Origin: CAYVOV01 sp964453525
GTDB lineage: Bacteria; Chloroflexota; Dehalococcoidia; Dehalococcoidales; UBA2162
NCBI GenBank assembly: GCA_964453525.1
Contig: CAYVOV010000017.1
Coordinates: 28,680 to 92,679 of the forward strand
Length of the DNA stretch: 64,000 nt
Reading direction: 5' to 3'
Part shown: positions 1 through 8,756 of the stretch, one piece after another
How positions within the stretch are numbered: position 1 is the stretch's first letter
Layout: each line of letters starts with the position of its first letter
Made by a program: the position numbers and the translations under genes
Notes under the pieces: generated by a model
The model's input: the letters and a program-made list of their open reading frames with translations, nothing else
Databases searched by the model: none
What the model was told of the DNA's origin: nothing

Positions 1-1
1 G

Positions 2-226
2 CTGACCGACCCCCAGGTGCAGGCCCGTGATATGGTTCAGCATATAGAGTATCCGGGGCTGGGTAAGATTCCAATAGCCGGTATCCCGATGAAGATGTCC
101 TTAACGCCGGGCAGCATCAGAAGTCATGCACCGCAGCTTGGTGAACACAATGACTATGTTTATAATCAGCTTCTGGGTCTCAGCCCGGACAATGTCTCCA
201 GTCTGAAGCAGGAAGGAATTATCTGA
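2..226 (+). CDS. CaiB/BaiF family CoA-transferase, C-terminal end (5' partial)
   Basis: This is the last 74 codons of a gene that begins before the window; the frame is open from base 2. The tail contains the run LGEHNDYVYNQLLGLS followed by a terminal EGII, which is the usual ending of class III (CaiB/BaiF) CoA-transferases, where a 'LGEHT..vL..LLG.s..ei..L...gvI' block closes the protein. Such enzymes move CoA between carboxylic acids in the cytoplasm. The catalytic Asp lies upstream and is not visible, so substrate and completeness cannot be judged. A second end of this family lies on the other strand at the far edge of the window. Confidence 0.8.
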   Translation: MTDPQVQARDMVQHIEYPGLGKIPIAGIPMKMSLTPGSIRSHAPQLGEHNDYVYNQLLGLSPDNVSSLKQEGII

Positions 227-251
227 AATTATTCAACATTTAATTTACCAA

Positions 252-353
252 TGTCATTACGAGGAGTCCCGATGAAATCGTGACGACGTGGCAATCTCTT
301 CTTTCGAACCTGGTGATTGCTTCGCCCCGATAAAGTCGGGGCTCGCAATAACA
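252..353. repeat. REP-like imperfect inverted repeat
   Basis: The arms TGTCATTACGAG near 252 and CTCGCAATAACA near 342 are imperfect reverse complements. Inside them, GGCAATCTC and GATTGC form a second partial pair. This resembles dispersed palindromic intergenic repeats found in many bacterial genomes. It separates the CoA-transferase end from the amidohydrolase gene. No coding potential is visible. Confidence 0.5.
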
Positions 354-409
354 GTTGAATCAGCCGAATACATATAGAACTAATATGAATAAGATTAAAG
401 GTGTGAAAA

Positions 410-1408
410 ATGAAAATAGATATGTTCTGCCATATCTTACCTAAAAAATACAAGGAAGCATTCTACAAGATAACACCGGATAACTTCTATCTGAAGAATG
501 TAATAGACAGCCTGCCGACGCTTTATGACCTCGACCACAGATTTAGAATCATGGATAAATATGAAGACCTGGCACATGTGCTGACTCTGGGTCTGCCGCC
601 GGTCGAGGCTATCGCTCGGGGTGAAAAGGCGGTGGAACTGGCCAGACTGGCTAACGATGAGATGGCTGAACTCGTTCTGAAATACCCGGATAAGTTCCCG
701 GCGGCGGCAGCCACATTACCGATGGACAATGTAGATGCTGCCCTGGCAGAAATTGACCGGGCGATAAAAGACCTGAAGATGAAAGGTATACAATTACTTG
801 CTCCGGTGAACGATAAGCCTCTTGACCTGCCGGAGTACATGCCAATTTACGAGAAGATGTCTGAATACGATTTACCGATATGGGTGCATCCCACCCGCTC
901 CGCCGACTATCCCGATTACCGGACCGAAAACAGGTCGCGGTACATGATATTCAGCAATCTCGGCTGGCCCTATGAAACGGCGACTTTCATGACAAGGATG
1001 GTATTCAGTGGAATTTTAGAGAAGTACCCGAACCTGAAGATAATCACCCATCACTGCGGCGGCATGATTCCATTCCTGGGACAGAGGATGGAGGGGTCGT
1101 ATGACCATGCCGTAATACTCCGCGGGGCAAAGTACACGCAGGGATTATCAAAGCCGCACCTGGATTACTTCAGGATGTTCTATTACGATACAGCGCTTTA
1201 CGGCAATACCTCCGCATTAATGTGCGGCTATGACTTCTGCGGTGCCGACCGGATGGTGTTCGCCACCGATTTTCCTTTTGACAGCGAATACGGTGACAGA
1301 TATACCAGGCAGACCATTGATTCCATCGAGAATATGCCCATCAGAGACGAGGACAAACAGAAGATATTCGAGGCTAATGCCCGAAGGTTATTACACCTGC
1401 CAGATTAA
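410..1408 (+). CDS. Amidohydrolase family 2 (ACMSD-like TIM barrel)
   Basis: A 332-residue metal-dependent hydrolase or decarboxylase of the Amidohydro_2 type, the usual length for the family. Visible family marks are H160 in WVHPTR, H214/H215 in the HHCGG segment, and D287 in FATDFPFD, all expected metal or catalytic positions. The N-terminal metal motif, normally HxH after 'ID', reads D-M-F-C-H, so the first His is replaced by Phe6 and only H8 remains. The enzyme may therefore hold metal differently. AAAGGTG precedes the ATG. It stands alone after the REP-like repeat. Family is firm; reaction is unknown. Confidence 0.82.
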   Translation: MKIDMFCHILPKKYKEAFYKITPDNFYLKNVIDSLPTLYDLDHRFRIMDKYEDLAHVLTLGLPPVEAIARGEKAVELARLANDEMAELVLKYPDKFPAAAATLPMDNVDAALAEIDRAIKDLKMKGIQLLAPVNDKPLDLPEYMPIYEKMSEYDLPIWVHPTRSADYPDYRTENRSRYMIFSNLGWPYETATFMTRMVFSGILEKYPNLKIITHHCGGMIPFLGQRMEGSYDHAVILRGAKYTQGLSKPHLDYFRMFYYDTALYGNTSALMCGYDFCGADRMVFATDFPFDSEYGDRYTRQTIDSIENMPIRDEDKQKIFEANARRLLHLPD

Positions 1409-1538
1409 TGTCCGGATGTTATTTAACATATGAAGATTTGAGCGGTTGTTTAGCTTGGAGAATAACAGATAATTTCTAAGCGTTTTTATCAAACAGATTC
1501 ACATTTATAGAATTATAGAGAAAGTTGATTTTATTAAG

Positions 1539-2486
1539 CTACCGAACTACTGGCTCAATCAATTCGATTGATAATTCTTCAGCGTCAATTTGAGCTAAAA
1601 TACCTTCAGGCATAGGCATTCCTGTAATGTCATGACCAAAGTCGGCATTAGCGATAATTGGGAAACCGTAATCTTTAGTCATTTCGAGGATTATTTCTCT
1701 AATACCAGGTAATTCTCCTTTATAATCTATCTCTTCACAGTTGACCAGTTTCCCGACTACCATTCCGGTTATATTATTAAAGAATCCTTCGGCCTCCGCG
1801 ATAGTGAATTGTCTTTCAATTTCGTGTGGTTGCGTTTCTAAGGTTTCCCAGAACAGGATAGTTTCCCCCAGTGATGGCCAATAGCTAGTGCGGAACAAAC
1901 CTGTAACTGCTTGAAGGTAACCTCCCGTTAAACGACCTCTTGCCTTTCCGGGCCGCCAGCATTCCCATTGGGTAAAAGACGGCATTTTCCCCAGGAATTC
2001 CTGCTGGGTACAACATTTGATAAATAAATCTATGTTATATCTGGTGGCCGGTTCATCTTTGTTAGCGCCGAAACCAAAGGTTAAGTCAAGCCCATAAATA
2101 GACACTATTTGGGCTCTGGCGAGAAAAGCCAGGTGCAGGTGGCCGATGTCACTCATACCACTAAAAATCTTCGGATTATTTCTTATTGTTTCATAGTCAA
2201 GCAGCTTCAATATTTGTGATGCGGTGTCACCGCCGATGAGACAGATAATAGCTTTCGTTTCAGAGTCTATAAAAAAATCCATTATCTCTCTAGCCCGGAC
2301 TTCAGGAATAGCAGTGGTATTTTGATATTTTAAATAGACTGTCGGTCCGACCTCCACTTTAAATCCAAGTTCTTGTAATGTGGCAATACCATTTTCGACT
2401 GCTTCCTCATTAATGATATGCATCGATGGAGCAACAATCCCAATCTTATCTCCGGTTTGCAGGGCAAATGGTTTAACCAATTCCAT
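1539..2486 (-). CDS. Peptidase S66 / LD-carboxypeptidase (MccF-like)
   Basis: A 315-residue serine peptidase of family S66, which cleaves the tetrapeptide of murein (LdcA) or detoxifies microcin-C-like peptides (MccF). The catalytic triad can be placed: Ser112 in SGMSD (the family has GYSD), Glu214 or Glu217 in ILFWETLE, and His285 in FGHDITGMPMPEG. These positions agree closely with those of known LD-carboxypeptidases. The GGD near residue 85 is also typical. No signal peptide is seen, so a cytoplasmic role in peptide recycling or detoxification is likely. The neighbours give no pathway hint. Confidence 0.85.
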   Translation of the reverse strand: MELVKPFALQTGDKIGIVAPSMHIINEEAVENGIATLQELGFKVEVGPTVYLKYQNTTAIPEVRAREIMDFFIDSETKAIICLIGGDTASQILKLLDYETIRNNPKIFSGMSDIGHLHLAFLARAQIVSIYGLDLTFGFGANKDEPATRYNIDLFIKCCTQQEFLGKMPSFTQWECWRPGKARGRLTGGYLQAVTGLFRTSYWPSLGETILFWETLETQPHEIERQFTIAEAEGFFNNITGMVVGKLVNCEEIDYKGELPGIREIILEMTKDYGFPIIANADFGHDITGMPMPEGILAQIDAEELSIELIEPVVR

Positions 2487-2606
2487 GTCATTCCTCCAAT
2501 TTTTGAGATTGTCATTTGGTATATTAGATTTACCTCAATAAGTCACTTCCTTCACTGCCTATTGCCAGTTAAACAAGTTTACGATCCCAAAATTATAATG
2601 ACGAGC

Positions 2607-3074
2607 TTATACTATGCCAAATTCACGTTTAAGTCTTTCGTACCTGTTCTTTCTTTCAGGAGCCTGGATTTCAATTGTAGGATTATATAAGCATTGTTGA
2701 AGTACATCTGCATCTTTCAAGACTTCATTGAAATCAGAATGGGTGGCTTCTTTTTCACCATGAGTATAAATAGCATCGCAAATCATTTCAGTTTCATCAT
2801 TATTTGTTATACGCAATGATGCCAGTATTTCTCTTGCCAGGATTGCACCCTTATGCGCATGGTCCTTTGTGTCCGCCTTTGCGTAGGAATATATGTCATG
2901 AAGCATACCCACCATAGTAGCAAGCTCAGCGTCTTCTCCACGCTTTAGTGCAATTAATGTACAAGCCTGAGCAACGCCGTATAGATGCAGGTACGCATGT
3001 CTTCGTTCTTCAACATCGGTCATATTCAAAAGCACTTCATCAATATACTTTCTTAGGATTTCAATTCTGTTCAT
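2607..3074 (-). CDS. HD-domain phosphohydrolase-like protein
   Basis: About 155 residues. It carries an HD-type pattern: H30 in the HLYGVAQAC helix, the central MLHDIYSYA doublet, then HAH and a further ATHSD. HD proteins use paired metals to hydrolyse phosphomonoesters or nucleotides. I chose the ATG at 3074 because GGAG lies 11 bases before it; the longer reading would need a TTG at 3113 with no ribosome site. The charged C-terminus (APERKNRYERLKREF) resembles uncharacterised small HD proteins. It is transcribed in the same direction as the S66 gene, 120 bases away. Confidence 0.7.
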   Translation of the reverse strand: MNRIEILRKYIDEVLLNMTDVEERRHAYLHLYGVAQACTLIALKRGEDAELATMVGMLHDIYSYAKADTKDHAHKGAILAREILASLRITNNDETEMICDAIYTHGEKEATHSDFNEVLKDADVLQQCLYNPTIEIQAPERKNRYERLKREFGIV

Positions 3075-3272
3075 AAATTGTTTCACTCCATAAATAATTT
3101 CCCAAAGTTTCAAGAGAAATATACGCTAATCAATATATCAACCTTGGCGAAGTAAGTAAAACATTGATTAGGTTGGGAAACAGAAATTTGTCTATAGCGG
3201 ATCACGAGCTCATAAATCACAAAACGCTAGATTGTAAATATAACGCCTAGCCATTGGATTTGAATCTATCCG

Positions 3273-4586
3273 TTAAGTCTTCACCTTCAACCTGGTTAAG
3301 GACTCAATCAGGTTAAACCTGTCATCCACCATCTTCTGGAAAGCTTTAATCTGGTCTTCTTTCAGGTGACTGAAGCGTCCCATCGTTCTGGTGAATTCTT
3401 CAACAGGCAGCGGGTTTTTGGGTACGTAATTGAGCCTGTATTCTCCCCTCTCGCATTCCCAGAGCGGGAAGTAGTTGGTCTCTACAGCCATGCGGCACAT
3501 CTCAACCGAGCTGTCCTCGGCGGCTCTCCAGCCCGTGTAGCAGGGAGAGAAGATGTGGATATAGACAAGCCCGTCCTTCACCTGTTTGGCTTTTTCCAGT
3601 TTCCTGGCATAGTCCTCCAGATGACTGGCCGTGGCTGTCGCCGTATAGGGGATACCGTGGTCGGCCATAATCAGGGGCATGTACTTGGCTTTGTTTCCCT
3701 TTCCTGCCCGGTACTCACCAACCGGTGAAGTGAAAGTCCAAGCGGCAAACGGTGTGGTTCCGGAGCTCTGGATACCGGTAGCCATATACGCCTCGTTATC
3801 GAAGCAGATATAGATAATATTTTCTCCTCTTTCGGCGGCACCGGACAGTCCGGCAAAACCGACATCGGCTGTGGCGCCGTCGCCGACCATGGCGACGGCC
3901 ATAATATCCTGGCCTGTTTTCTGGTAATACCTTTTTGCCCCGGCGGCGGTCGATGCCGCATTGGTCATGAGGCAGAAATAAGCTGGAACCCTGGCACTTG
4001 CCTGCATTCCGATTCCCTGGGTAATGCGGGAGCAGCAGCCGGGAGTCCCGAAGAGGACAACGTTGTCTCCCAGCACCTTTCCCGTAAACCGTGACATAGT
4101 CTCGATAGGACAGCCGGAACAGAGGCCCACTCCGTGGGTGAACAAATCCTCGGTACGCAGATAACCGCGAATGGACTCGGTATTGTTGACGAATTCCAGC
4201 ACGCCGTGAGGGCAGGCTTTCACACAGGCCGGGTCGTCGTCACACATCTCGCATTTGAAGGCAACCTGCGTATCCGGGTCAAAAAACATATTCCCGTAAG
4301 TACACGCTGAAACGCAGGTTTCACAGCCGATGCACTCATCTTTCAGGACCCGGACGATGCCGTCTTCCTCGCTTTTCACTATAGCCTCGGAAGGGCAGGC
4401 TTCCAGGCACAGGGGCTGAGCGCACTGGCAGCAGGTGATATTTTTCGACCTGGCAACCTGATGAACCTTCTCAGCCTTTATAACCGGACCAACTGCGCCT
4501 AATTTTGCAGCACAGGCTTCCTCACAGGCACGGCAGTCCGGCGGGCAGTCTCTTCTCTTGACCAGCGTATCGTAAAACCTTGCCAT
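3273..4586 (-). CDS. porB: 2-oxoacid:ferredoxin oxidoreductase beta subunit fused to an N-terminal polyferredoxin
   Basis: A 437-residue protein with two parts. Residues 1-130 carry cysteine sets C14/18/21/25, C52/55/60/64, C85/88/91/95 and C112/115/121/125, a HycB/DmsB-like pattern suited to several [4Fe-4S] clusters. Residues 150-437 are the thiamine-diphosphate half: CSGCP at 156-160, PGCC at 183-185, and GDGATADVG at 235-243 followed by FDNEAYMATG. Beta subunits of this family are normally about 300 residues without the ferredoxin part, so this is a fusion. It is the last gene of the four-gene operon and would bind thiamine diphosphate and pass electrons to ferredoxin. The substrate (pyruvate, 2-oxoisovalerate or other) cannot be told. 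Confidence 0.85.
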   Translation of the reverse strand: MARFYDTLVKRRDCPPDCRACEEACAAKLGAVGPVIKAEKVHQVARSKNITCCQCAQPLCLEACPSEAIVKSEEDGIVRVLKDECIGCETCVSACTYGNMFFDPDTQVAFKCEMCDDDPACVKACPHGVLEFVNNTESIRGYLRTEDLFTHGVGLCSGCPIETMSRFTGKVLGDNVVLFGTPGCCSRITQGIGMQASARVPAYFCLMTNAASTAAGAKRYYQKTGQDIMAVAMVGDGATADVGFAGLSGAAERGENIIYICFDNEAYMATGIQSSGTTPFAAWTFTSPVGEYRAGKGNKAKYMPLIMADHGIPYTATATASHLEDYARKLEKAKQVKDGLVYIHIFSPCYTGWRAAEDSSVEMCRMAVETNYFPLWECERGEYRLNYVPKNPLPVEEFTRTMGRFSHLKEDQIKAFQKMVDDRFNLIESLTRLKVKT

Positions 4587-4638
4587 TTTATACTACCTCT
4601 CTGATTGTATCCTTCGATTCAGTAATCAATATCGTCAT

Positions 4639-5844
4639 TCATTCCAGGTTGAGCCAGGTGATTTCCTGATGAGGTTTGCCCTCGGCAGCCAGCCGGGTGA
4701 TGTCCACCGCCCTCTCCACCATCTCCAGGCTGCAATCCGTTCCCCCTATGCCGGCGATAAATCCCGTTACCGGGATGCGTTCCGGTAAGTCCTGCATAGC
4801 TGCCTTTACTTCCATAAATGTAATGCCGGACTGCCAGCCGAAGCCCACGTTCCTATCGACAACACCTATTGCCTTCTTCCCCCGCAGCGCTTTTGCCAGC
4901 CTCTCTCTGGGGAACGGCCTGAAAAGTCTAAGCTTAATCACGCCGACCTTTTCTCCCTGCTCGCGCCTGGAGTCGACCACGTCTTTGATAGCTCCGGTCT
5001 GGCTCCCCATGCTGACCATAACGATTTCGGCATCCTCGGTACGGTATTCTTCAATCTGCCCGCCGTAGCTCCGGCCGAAGGCTTCCTGGAATTCCCTCTC
5101 AATATCTTCCAGCTTCTGTTTGGTCTTCTGCTGAGCGAGGGCATGCTTATAGCGCCACTCGGCAAACAGCTCCTCTCTGGTATTGGTGGGTACCGTCAGG
5201 GGGTCCTCCAGGCATAGCTTGGGGCGGTTGATTCCTGTTACCAGAGCCAGGAAGGCGTCCACGTCCTCCTCATAGGGCAGCTCGACTCTCTCCGTCAGGT
5301 AAGACAGGTAATATCCGTCAAAGCAAACGTTGACCGGTAGCAGTATTTCCGGGTCTTCCGCCAGCCGGTAAGCCATAATCATCGTGTCAAGAATTTCCTG
5401 GATTCCCTCGCAGACTATCTGAATCCATCCGCCGTCCCTTACAGTGACGAAGTCCTGGTGTGACGAAACAACGCCGTCAGGAGCTGCATTCTCCCTGGTA
5501 GCCAGCGCCATCACAACGGGAAGCCTGTTGCCGGCAGTTTTAAGATACGCCTCATACATATAGCCCAGTCCCTGGGAAGCCGAACCGATAAAGGTGCGTC
5601 CACCGGCAGCCGAGGCTCCGATGCAGTAGCTGAGGGCGTTGATTTCTCCATCGGCAGCTACCAGTTCGGCATTCAAACGTCCGTTGGCGACATACTGCCA
5701 GACCGCCTCTACCATCGGGGTCATCGGAGTGATTGGTACGCAGGATACCAAGTCCGGTTTGCATAGCAGTACTCCATAGGCGCATGCCCCGTTGCCGTCA
5801 AACACTCTTACCTGCTCCACTCTGGGAGTAATCTTGGTTGCCAT
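4639..5844 (-). CDS. porA: 2-oxoacid:ferredoxin oxidoreductase alpha subunit
   Basis: A 401-residue PorA-type subunit. It begins with the pyrimidine-binding half of the thiamine fold (TPMTPMVEAVWQYVANG, then AADGEINALSYCIGASAAGGRTF), continues with SSHQDF and a domain II ending in KLRLFRPFPRERLAKAL, the normal order and length. It binds the thiamine pyrimidine ring and closes the active site together with the beta subunit. The gene starts two bases after the ferredoxin subunit's stop codon and the beta gene follows 52 bases later, so all four subunits are probably co-transcribed. Confidence 0.9.
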   Translation of the reverse strand: MATKITPRVEQVRVFDGNGACAYGVLLCKPDLVSCVPITPMTPMVEAVWQYVANGRLNAELVAADGEINALSYCIGASAAGGRTFIGSASQGLGYMYEAYLKTAGNRLPVVMALATRENAAPDGVVSSHQDFVTVRDGGWIQIVCEGIQEILDTMIMAYRLAEDPEILLPVNVCFDGYYLSYLTERVELPYEEDVDAFLALVTGINRPKLCLEDPLTVPTNTREELFAEWRYKHALAQQKTKQKLEDIEREFQEAFGRSYGGQIEEYRTEDAEIVMVSMGSQTGAIKDVVDSRREQGEKVGVIKLRLFRPFPRERLAKALRGKKAIGVVDRNVGFGWQSGITFMEVKAAMQDLPERIPVTGFIAGIGGTDCSLEMVERAVDITRLAAEGKPHQEITWLNLE

Positions 5845-5846
5845 CT

Positions 5847-6122
5847 TTATTTTGCCTCCTCTCTCACCATGGTGATGGCATCATTGGGGCATTCCCGAGC
5901 ACAGAGTCCGCATCCTTTACAGTAAGAAAGGTCGGCTTCACAGTATGTGTCCATATCTTTGACCGAGCCGACGGGACACTGGAGATAGCAGATACCGCAG
6001 TGACCGCATTTGGCTATATTGAATACTGGCCTTGTCGCTCTCCAGTCTGCGGTCGGATAGGCAAACAGGACGGGTCTCGCTGAAGCCCACGGCCCTTCAT
6101 ATTCAGACCTGTATCGCACCAT
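5847..6122 (-). CDS. porD: 2-oxoacid:ferredoxin oxidoreductase delta subunit (2[4Fe-4S] ferredoxin)
   Basis: A 91-residue PorD-type ferredoxin with two classic motifs, CGHCGICYLQCP and CKGCGLCARECP, ending in NDAITMVRE. The N-terminus (EGPWASARPVLFAYPTADWRATRPVF) is the usual delta-subunit lead. It relays electrons from the thiamine site to external ferredoxin. Its ATG overlaps the stop of the gamma gene by one base (TGATG), so translation is coupled. Confidence 0.9.
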   Translation of the reverse strand: MVRYRSEYEGPWASARPVLFAYPTADWRATRPVFNIAKCGHCGICYLQCPVGSVKDMDTYCEADLSYCKGCGLCARECPNDAITMVREEAK

Positions 6123-6679
6123 CAGTCTCCTCCAAATCTGTTAATTTCCGTTTCCTCGTAACCCCTTTTAACGCAGCGGATATTGCTTTCCAGGAGCCTT
6201 TCACTGAAGTATTCCTTGAAGGCTTCGAAGATTGAATCCAGTGTTGCCCAGCCCGTCGTATAGAGGAGTGCTCCAATCAAGACCGTGTTGGTTATAGGAC
6301 GCCCGATTTCCTCAAGGGCAATGCCGGTGGCGTCCACGGTCGCCAGGACTCCGGTGTTTTCATGGGGCTTTTCACCGAGCATATGAGGGACATTCATAAC
6401 TACGATGCCTCCCGGTTTCAGTCCCTTTAACGCATCCGGAGTGCGGGCAAGAAGCGGGTCGGTCACTATGACACAATCCGGGTAATATATTTGAGACCTC
6501 AATCGTATCGGCTTGTCATCAAAGCGTAAAAAAACGCTGATTGGCGCACCTCGTCGTTCGCCGCCGAACATGGGAAAGCAGGTAGCGTATTTCCCCTCTT
6601 TCACCAGAGCGGCAGCCATCATCTCGGCAGATGAGTATGCACCCTGACCGCCTCTCCCCAGCATTCTTACTTCTATCAT
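6122..6679 (-). CDS. porC: 2-oxoacid:ferredoxin oxidoreductase gamma subunit
   Basis: I read this from the ATG at 6679 (185 residues), giving MIEVRMLGRGGQGAYSSAEMM, the standard gamma-subunit start, with AAGGAGG upstream. The open frame runs on to 6826, but the extra 49 residues look unlike the family. FPMFGGERRGAPISVFLRF is characteristic. The gamma subunit helps shape the CoA site. It is the first gene of the porC-porD-porA-porB operon, whose start faces the divergent thiamine-diphosphate enzyme across about 240 bases. Confidence 0.88.
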   Translation of the reverse strand: MIEVRMLGRGGQGAYSSAEMMAAALVKEGKYATCFPMFGGERRGAPISVFLRFDDKPIRLRSQIYYPDCVIVTDPLLARTPDALKGLKPGGIVVMNVPHMLGEKPHENTGVLATVDATGIALEEIGRPITNTVLIGALLYTTGWATLDSIFEAFKEYFSERLLESNIRCVKRGYEETEINRFGGD

Positions 6680-6922
6680 TATTCCTCTGGCCTCCTTACA
6701 AGTGGTAAGCACATATAATTCATGATTTGTACAAGGGAGCATGGAAATCGCTTCTGAGTATATAAGTATACAATACCACATTGCAGGTCGACCAGTAACC
6801 GTGCTCATCTGATAAATCAGTGACAAAAGAACTCCTCCGGCAGGCTTTTAAATGGATTACCGCTGACAAGTTAGATTATGCTATAGTGTCACCAAATACA
6901 TAATATCCAACTTAAGGTCTGG

Positions 6923-8656
6923 ATGAAAGGTAATGCGATGGAGAAGACAATACCTGTTGACGAGGGGGCAGAAGCTTTCTTAGAATTGCTGAATGCCAAT
7001 GATGTGGAGTATATCTTTCTAAACCCCGGTACCGATACCTTCCCCATTCAAGAAGCTATATCCAAGTTTAAAGCGCTGGGGAAACGTACTCCAAAAGTCA
7101 TTCTCTGCCTCCACGAGTCCGTAGCCATGGCGGCTGCTCATGGATATTTTGCTGTTACCGGGCGACCTCAGGTGGTTCTGGTACATGTTGATATTGGTAC
7201 TCAGCAGGTAGGCGGAGCGTTGCACAATGCGCAACGCGGCAGAGCCGGTGTCATTTTCTGTGCCGGACGGGCTCCTTCAACTTACGGGCAGAATATACGC
7301 GGCGAACGCAATGCCGGAATACACTGGATTCAGGAGCAGTATGACCAGGCCGGAATTGTGCGCGGCTATGTAAAGTGGGAATACGAGTTACGCAGCACAG
7401 CAAATATGCACCAGGTGTTGCAGCGAGCTTTCCAGATTGCCTCTACCGAGCCCTGTGGTCCCGTCTATCTCACTCTGCCCAGGGAGTTACTTATGGAGAA
7501 GATTGAAAGCGTTACCATTCCCGATGTATCAAAACATTCCGCCGTGACAACCCCGGAAGCAGATACTACTCAACTAACCAGAATCGCCGATATTCTATTG
7601 CAGGCCGAGTCACCTCTTATTGTCTCCGGTGATACGGGCAGACATCCGCAGGCGGTAGCATCACTTGTGGAACTGGCAGAGAAGCTGGGGGCACGGGTGA
7701 TTCCTGATATGGTCAGGATGAGCTTCCCCGGCACTCATCCCCTCTGTGCTAGCGGCTTCGGTCAGCCGTACTTTCAGGATGCCGACGCTATTTTACTTAT
7801 TGATAAAGATATTCCTTATATCCCCGGCCAGACAAAGCTTAGAGACGATGCAAAGATATTGCACATCAGTATCGACCCGATTAAGCACGATATACCCCTG
7901 TGGGTCTTTCCCGGAGATGTATTCGTTCAGGCTGACCCCGGCAAAGCACTGTCTGCTTTGAACGGGATAGTCCGGCAGAAACTAACAGTGGAACAAAAAA
8001 CTCGTTTTCAAGCCCGCTTTGAGCAGGTACAGAGTGAGAATGAGCAGGTGCGAGAAAGAAGACGGGCTTCTGCTCTGGCCAAAGCGGAGCAGAAGCCGAT
8101 CTCTCCGGAATGGCTCAGGTACTGTGTTAACGAAGTAATCGACGAAGACACCATTATCGTACATGAGATGGGCCGGGCAGTTCCTCGAAATAAACCGGGA
8201 ACCCTGTTTGACAGCGGCGGGTCAAGCCTGGGATTCGGTATGGGCGGAGCTCTGGGAATCAAGCTGGCTTCTCCGGACCGGACGGTAGTCAGCATGGAAG
8301 GTGATGGGTGTTTGATATTCGGCAGTCCAATCCCGACTCTCTGGGCGGCCAGCGTCTATAATGCTCCTTTTCTGGCAATCATTTTTAACAATCAGCAGTA
8401 CCATGCTCCGCGGGGAATGGTTGGTATCCGCGGAGCATATGGCGAAGAGAGCTACTCGGAAAAGACCGGTGTCTGGGAAGGTATTGATATCGTCCCATCC
8501 CCTGATTACGCCCTGGTTGCCCGGGCCTGTGGTGCCTGGGGACAAATGGTAGAAGACCCGTCAGAGCTCATTTCAGTGTTAAAGGAGGGGCTAAACCAGG
8601 TAAGACAGGGCAAGCCTGCCTTAATAGATGTCAGACTGGAGAATCCGTACCCCTAA
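6923..8656 (+). CDS. Thiamine-diphosphate-dependent enzyme (acetolactate synthase / benzoylformate decarboxylase type)
   Basis: A 577-residue enzyme of the pyruvate-oxidase-like thiamine family. The activating Glu65 lies in LHESVAMAAAHGY, and the cofactor motif GDG occurs near 460 with its NN partner in IIFNNQQYHAPRG. Three domains are visible: Pyr, central (about 210-340) and PP. It lacks the signature needed to call acetolactate synthase, and no small regulatory subunit is nearby, so it could be a 2-oxoacid decarboxylase or lyase. The second ATG at 6938 is equally possible, since both have AAGG-like sites. It is divergent from the por operon, which also acts on 2-oxoacids. Confidence 0.8.
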   Translation: MKGNAMEKTIPVDEGAEAFLELLNANDVEYIFLNPGTDTFPIQEAISKFKALGKRTPKVILCLHESVAMAAAHGYFAVTGRPQVVLVHVDIGTQQVGGALHNAQRGRAGVIFCAGRAPSTYGQNIRGERNAGIHWIQEQYDQAGIVRGYVKWEYELRSTANMHQVLQRAFQIASTEPCGPVYLTLPRELLMEKIESVTIPDVSKHSAVTTPEADTTQLTRIADILLQAESPLIVSGDTGRHPQAVASLVELAEKLGARVIPDMVRMSFPGTHPLCASGFGQPYFQDADAILLIDKDIPYIPGQTKLRDDAKILHISIDPIKHDIPLWVFPGDVFVQADPGKALSALNGIVRQKLTVEQKTRFQARFEQVQSENEQVRERRRASALAKAEQKPISPEWLRYCVNEVIDEDTIIVHEMGRAVPRNKPGTLFDSGGSSLGFGMGGALGIKLASPDRTVVSMEGDGCLIFGSPIPTLWAASVYNAPFLAIIFNNQQYHAPRGMVGIRGAYGEESYSEKTGVWEGIDIVPSPDYALVARACGAWGQMVEDPSELISVLKEGLNQVRQGKPALIDVRLENPYP

Positions 8657-8682
8657 TACAGCGGGCTTCCTTTAAGATAGGG

Positions 8683-8725
8683 AAAGGGCACAGCCGGAGT
8701 ATTTGACTATCTGGCTATGCCCTTT
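8683..8725. terminator. Bidirectional hairpin terminator
   Basis: AAAGGGCACAGCCGGA and TCTGGCTATGCCCTTT form a 16-bp imperfect stem with an 11-base loop between two convergent genes. The flanks are only moderately T-rich. Confidence 0.7.
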
Positions 8726-8756
8726 CTATTCTTACTCTATCTTTATATTGCCATAT

